Part shown: positions 4,933 through 7,826 of the stretch, in pieces
How the letters are laid out: each line of letters opens with the position of its first letter
How positions within the stretch are numbered: the first letter of the stretch is position 1
Origin: Thermodesulfobacteriota bacterium
GTDB lineage: Bacteria > Desulfobacterota > DSM-4660 > Desulfatiglandales > HGW-15
Reading direction: 5' to 3'
DNA length: 7,826 nt
Assembly: GCA_025454125.1 (NCBI GenBank)
Contig: JALOPA010000164.1
Location: 1 to 7,826, forward strand
Notes under the pieces: model-generated
The model's input: only the letters and a program-made list of their open reading frames with translations
The model's database searches: none
Told to the model about the DNA's origin: nothing
Position numbers and translations under genes: made by a program

Positions 4933-6114
4933 TTATAGCTTCAACACTTCACACATGAACGTGATGATCGCCGTGGCCACGATGATCGACACAATGCTCG
5001 TCACCACCGCAGAGGTCGCCGCATACCCCACGTCCGAAGCGCTCCTCCCGCACTGCATCCCCCTCAGACACCCGGCCAACGCCACGAGCACGCCAAACAC
5101 CGCACTGTGGAACAGTCCGATCCACACCGTCGTCAAGGTCAAGGTCTCCTGGGTCCGGGTCAGATACTCCACAAACCCAATGTCCAGCATCCCCACCCCA
5201 ACGATCAGCCCGCCTGCGATCCCCATCAGATCGGCATACAGGCACAACAGCGGCATCATGATGATCAGGGCAATCATCCTCGGCAGCACCAGAAACTCCA
5301 CCGGGCTGATCCCCATGGTCTCCAGCGCATCAATCTCCTCGTTCACCTGCATCGTCCCGATCTGCGCCGCAAAAGCCGCCCCGGTCCTCCCGGCCATGAT
5401 GATCCCGGTCATGATCGCTCCCATCACCCTCACCATGGCGATCGCCACGATGTCCGCCACATAAACCTGCGCACCGAAAAGCTTCAGCTGGATCGCTCCC
5501 ACAAACGCCAGAATCAGACCCACCAGCAGGCTGATGAGCGACACGATGGGAAGGGCCTGGGCACCGCACTCCTGAAGCAGCAGCGTGAGGTCGGATCGCC
5601 GAAAAGCCGCCTTGCCTCTTACGAGCCTCATCAGCGCCAGGGACGACTCTCCCAGAAACTCCATGATATCCAGGAAAGACCGGTAGAAGGCCACGGCCTT
5701 CCCCCCCACCATGGAGAAGAAAGCCTCTTTCTTGGCCTCTTTTCTCGCCCCTTTTCTCTCGGGAACCGCTGTGGCCAGATCGATCAGCCTCCGGACCCCT
5801 TCCGGCAGACCGTCTTTTGCGACCTCGATCTCGGCTTTGGAGCATGTTTCGAAGATCTTGATGAGAAAGGTGAGAAGCCCGCTGTCCCAGGCGCCGAGTT
5901 CCCGGGCGTCAAAAGCGACACGCCGGATGCCTTGTCCGGATTCCAGGGACTTCTCCACTTCAGAAGTAGAAGGGAGCGTCGCGGTAAGCTTCCAATCCCC
6001 TGAGAGCCTGACAAGGAGCGCCTCCGCCGTTGGCGACGTGACGCTCAGGCCCGCTGTCGTTGGTCCTCTTTGTTCGGATGCATCCATCGACTGCACTACC
6101 CCGTGCTGCACCAC
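4933..6114 (-). CDS. mlaE: MlaE-family ABC permease with N-terminal STAS domain
   Basis: 393 residues. Residues ~30-120 form a STAS-like domain (MlaB-like; AFDARELGAWDSGLLTFL at 67-84 is the beta-strand/helix around the usual Asp-Ser). Residues ~140-393 are the MlaE permease with five or so membrane helices and the diagnostic block GRTGAAFAAQIGTMQVNEEI (242-261) then DALETMGISPVEFLVLPR (262-279), which contacts the ATPase. In E. coli MlaB is a separate protein; here it is fused, as in many other proteobacteria. It moves phospholipid or a similar lipid through the inner membrane with MlaF. The GTG start at 6114 lies 3 nt after the pgk TAG, with AAGGA about 10 nt upstream; ATG 6087 (MDASEQ) is an alternative start that also keeps the whole STAS domain. 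No mlaC-like soluble carrier is visible in the window. Confidence 0.94.
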   Translation of the reverse strand: MVQHGVVQSMDASEQRGPTTAGLSVTSPTAEALLVRLSGDWKLTATLPSTSEVEKSLESGQGIRRVAFDARELGAWDSGLLTFLIKIFETCSKAEIEVAKDGLPEGVRRLIDLATAVPERKGARKEAKKEAFFSMVGGKAVAFYRSFLDIMEFLGESSLALMRLVRGKAAFRRSDLTLLLQECGAQALPIVSLISLLVGLILAFVGAIQLKLFGAQVYVADIVAIAMVRVMGAIMTGIIMAGRTGAAFAAQIGTMQVNEEIDALETMGISPVEFLVLPRMIALIIMMPLLCLYADLMGIAGGLIVGVGMLDIGFVEYLTRTQETLTLTTVWIGLFHSAVFGVLVALAGCLRGMQCGRSASDVGYAATSAVVTSIVSIIVATAIITFMCEVLKL

Positions 6115-6117
6115 GCC

Positions 6118-7293
6118 CTACTTGTCCTTCAGCGCTACCACCCCTGGAAGAGGCTTCCCCTCCAGAAACTCCAGGGAAGCGCCGCCTCCTGTGCTGATGT
6201 GGCTGATTTTGTCTGCCAGGCCTGCCTGGGTGACGGCGGCCACGGAGTCCCCGCCTCCTACCACCGTGGTCGCACCCTTCAGGTCCGCAAGCACAGAGGC
6301 CACCGCCTGGGTTCCTGCTGCAAAGGGGGGCATCTCAAACACGCCCATGGGCCCGTTCCAAACCACGGTTTTTGCCGGCAGAAGGGCTTCCTTGAACTTC
6401 TTCAGTGTTTCAGGGCCCACATCCAGGATGCGCCACCCTGCGCTCACCTTATCCGCAGCCACAGTCCTGGCGGCAGCACCGGCCTCCATGGCCTGCGCGA
6501 TAACCACATCCACCGGAAGAAGCATCCTTGCCCCTGCCTTGGCCATCAGCTCTTTGGCGGTTCCAAGGACCTCGTCCTCCACCAGCGAATCGCCCACCAC
6601 CAGGCCTTTTGCCTTCAGGAAGGTGTTGGCCATGCCTCCGCCGATGAGGAGGGTGTTCGCCTTTTCAAGCAAGGAGCTGATGACGCCGATCTTGTCCGAC
6701 ACCTTGGCCCCTCCCAGAATCGCTACAAACGGTCTTCCAGGGTTTTCCATGACGCCGCCCAGGTAGTCGAGCTCCTTCTCCATGAGGAACCCTGCCACCG
6801 CCGGCAGGAATTTCGCTACGCCCTCGGTGGAGGAGTGAGCGCGATGAGCCGAGCCGAAGGCGTCGTTCACGTAGACCTCCGCAAGCCTGGCCATCTGCTC
6901 GGCGAGCTTGGGATCGTTCTTGGTCTCAGTTTTGTAAAAACGCGTGTTTTCCAGCACCAGGACATCCCCCGGCTTCAGGGTCGAGGCCGCGGCTTCGGCT
7001 TTGGGGCCGACGCAATCGTCCACAAAGGCCACGGGTTTTCCCAGGAGTTCGGCCAGACGGGTCGCCGTGGGCTTCATGCTGTACTTGGGGTCCGGGCCCT
7101 CCTTGGGTCTTCCGAGGTGGGACATGAGGATCACGGCCGCACCCTTTTCCAGCAGGTACTGGAGGGTCGGAAGAGCCGCACGGATTCGCGTGTCATCCGT
7201 GACCTTGTCGCCTTTGAGGGGCACGTTGAAATCCACGCGCACGAGCACGCGCTTGCCCTTCACATCAATATCTCGCACGGTTTTCTTCTTCAT
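6118..7293 (-). CDS. pgk: Phosphoglycerate kinase
   Basis: 391 residues, full length for bacterial Pgk. It catalyses 1,3-bisphosphoglycerate + ADP = 3-phosphoglycerate + ATP in cytoplasmic glycolysis/gluconeogenesis. Visible motifs: RVDFNVPL (19-26) and SHLGRP (58-63) for substrate binding, [26 protein letters not shown], the hinge-side [34 protein letters not shown], and the C-terminal nucleotide site [11 protein letters not shown] followed by [14 protein letters not shown]. Nothing is missing. ATG 7293 has AGGAG 6 nt upstream. gap lies 130 nt upstream and mlaE begins 3 nt downstream, so this glycolytic gene probably shares a transcript with the lipid importer. Confidence 0.98.
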   Translation of the reverse strand: MKKKTVRDIDVKGKRVLVRVDFNVPLKGDKVTDDTRIRAALPTLQYLLEKGAAVILMSHLGRPKEGPDPKYSMKPTATRLAELLGKPVAFVDDCVGPKAEAAASTLKPGDVLVLENTRFYKTETKNDPKLAEQMARLAEVYVNDAFGSAHRAHSSTEGVAKFLPAVAGFLMEKELDYLGGVMENPGRPFVAILGGAKVSDKIGVISSLLEKANTLLIGGGMANTFLKAKGLVVGDSLVEDEVLGTAKELMAKAGARMLLPVDVVIAQAMEAGAAARTVAADKVSAGWRILDVGPETLKKFKEALLPAKTVVWNGPMGVFEMPPFAAGTQAVASVLADLKGATTVVGGGDSVAAVTQAGLADKISHISTGGGASLEFLEGKPLPGVVALKDK

Positions 7294-7355
7294 AATTCAC
7301 TCCTAAGAGATCAAACACCACCAGGTTGCCAAGCAGCAGCCTTCTCCGTCCTTGC

Positions 7356-7402
7356 TGTCATGCCCGTCCGCCAGAGGCGGATGAACTCCGGCGGGAATCC
7401 AG
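7356..7402. repeat. REP-like palindromic element between gap and pgk
   Basis: Plus strand: TGTCATGCCCG at 7356-7366, then the perfect inner stem TCCGCC-AGA-GGCGGA (7367-7381), then CGGGAATCCAGT ending at 7402. Outer CCCG (7363-7366) can pair with CGGG (7392-7395). The TGTCAT...CCCG...CGGGAATCCAG layout resembles dispersed REP-type repeats of proteobacteria. It lies in a 130-nt spacer with no gene and could act as an mRNA stability or attenuation structure. Confidence 0.6.
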
Positions 7403-7423
7403 TGCAACCCCCCTCTCCCTTTT

Positions 7424-7826
7424 CTACAGCTTGCTCGCCATCAGGTTCGCGAGGTCAGCCGTCCTCACGCTGTAGCCCCATTCGTTGTCATACCAGGTGA
7501 CTACCTTGATGAAGTCCCCTTCCCCGCCGAGCACGGAGGTGAAAGGGAGGTCCACGGAAGAGGAGTGGGCATCCCCCTTGTAGTCGATGGACACGAGCGG
7601 CTCCTCCACGGCAGCCAGAATGCCCTTCATGGGGCCAGAGGCTGCGTCGCGAAAAGCCTGGCGGAGCTTTTCCGTAGTCGTGGGCACCTCGATGCGAGCC
7701 GTAAAGTCCACCACCGAAACCGTGGAGGTCGGAACACGGAGCGAATACCCGTCGAACCTCCCCTTGAGGTCCGGGATGACTTTGGCCACGGCCTTTGCCG
7801 CGCCGGTCGACGTGGGAATGATGCTC
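7424..7826 (-). CDS. gap: Glyceraldehyde-3-phosphate dehydrogenase, C-terminal part (5' end outside window)
   Basis: 133 C-terminal residues are visible; the active-site Cys and NAD domain lie beyond the window. [20 protein letters not shown], then the phosphate-binding Arg in [30 protein letters not shown] and the near-invariant WYDNEWGYS close to the C-terminus identify type I GAPDH. It makes 1,3-bisphosphoglycerate from glyceraldehyde 3-phosphate, NAD(P)+ and phosphate, feeding the Pgk encoded next. The stop is TAG at 7424. There is no obvious terminator between it and pgk. Confidence 0.97.
   Translation of the reverse strand, partial: SIIPTSTGAAKAVAKVIPDLKGRFDGYSLRVPTSTVSVVDFTARIEVPTTTEKLRQAFRDAASGPMKGILAAVEEPLVSIDYKGDAHSSSVDLPFTSVLGGEGDFIKVVTWYDNEWGYSVRTADLANLMASKL

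Noticed and set aside
5107..7500. Long plus-strand frames opposite mlaE and pgk
   Set aside because: They are antisense shadows of conserved genes, with low-complexity His/Arg/Pro-rich translations and no family features.

Overview
The window is a single-strand, tightly packed bacterial cluster. Every gene I can support is on the minus strand, so reading order runs from high to low coordinates. Moderately high GC, the set of gene families and a probable UGA-encoded selenocysteine suggest an anaerobic deltaproteobacterium-type organism (Desulfobacterota: sulfate reducer, syntroph or relative). This placement is an inference from gene content, not a phylogeny.

Reading order: (1) the end of glyceraldehyde-3-phosphate dehydrogenase (7424-7826, 5' part outside the window); (2) a complete phosphoglycerate kinase (6118-7293); (3) three nt after its stop, a phospholipid/sterol-type ABC importer module: STAS-MlaE permease (4933-6114), MlaF ATPase (4057-4812), membrane-anchored MCE protein of the MlaD/PqiB type (2788-3867) and a PqiC-like auxiliary lipoprotein (1899-2786); (4) a decayed DUF3300 gene (1572-2173) with an amber codon and a frame-shifting internal deletion, overlapped by the over-long tail of the lipoprotein gene; (5) a roughly 200-nt spacer (1364-1571) with a weak terminator-like structure and a palindrome; (6) an exported thioredoxin-fold protein (785-1363) whose redox motif reads UPAC, with an in-frame TGA where the first Cys of CxxC belongs; (7) six nt further, a cyclic-nucleotide-binding/transmembrane/rhodanese fusion (1-778), cut by the window edge.

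The most notable item is the 785-1363 gene. A standard gene caller would split it at the TGA into two unrelated-looking fragments. Read through, it is one complete 192-residue thioredoxin-like protein, and a 6-bp, 5-nt-loop hairpin lies 21-37 nt after the TGA, with the spacing and loop guanine expected of a bacterial SECIS element. Its neighbour puts a rhodanese domain on the predicted periplasmic side of a membrane helix, so the pair may form a periplasmic selenium/sulfur thiol-redox unit controlled by a cytoplasmic nucleotide-sensing domain. That functional link is inference.

Non-coding structure: octamer-periodic GGAAT-type repeats, arranged as inverted repeats, fill the gaps on both sides of mlaF, and a REP-like palindrome lies between gap and pgk.
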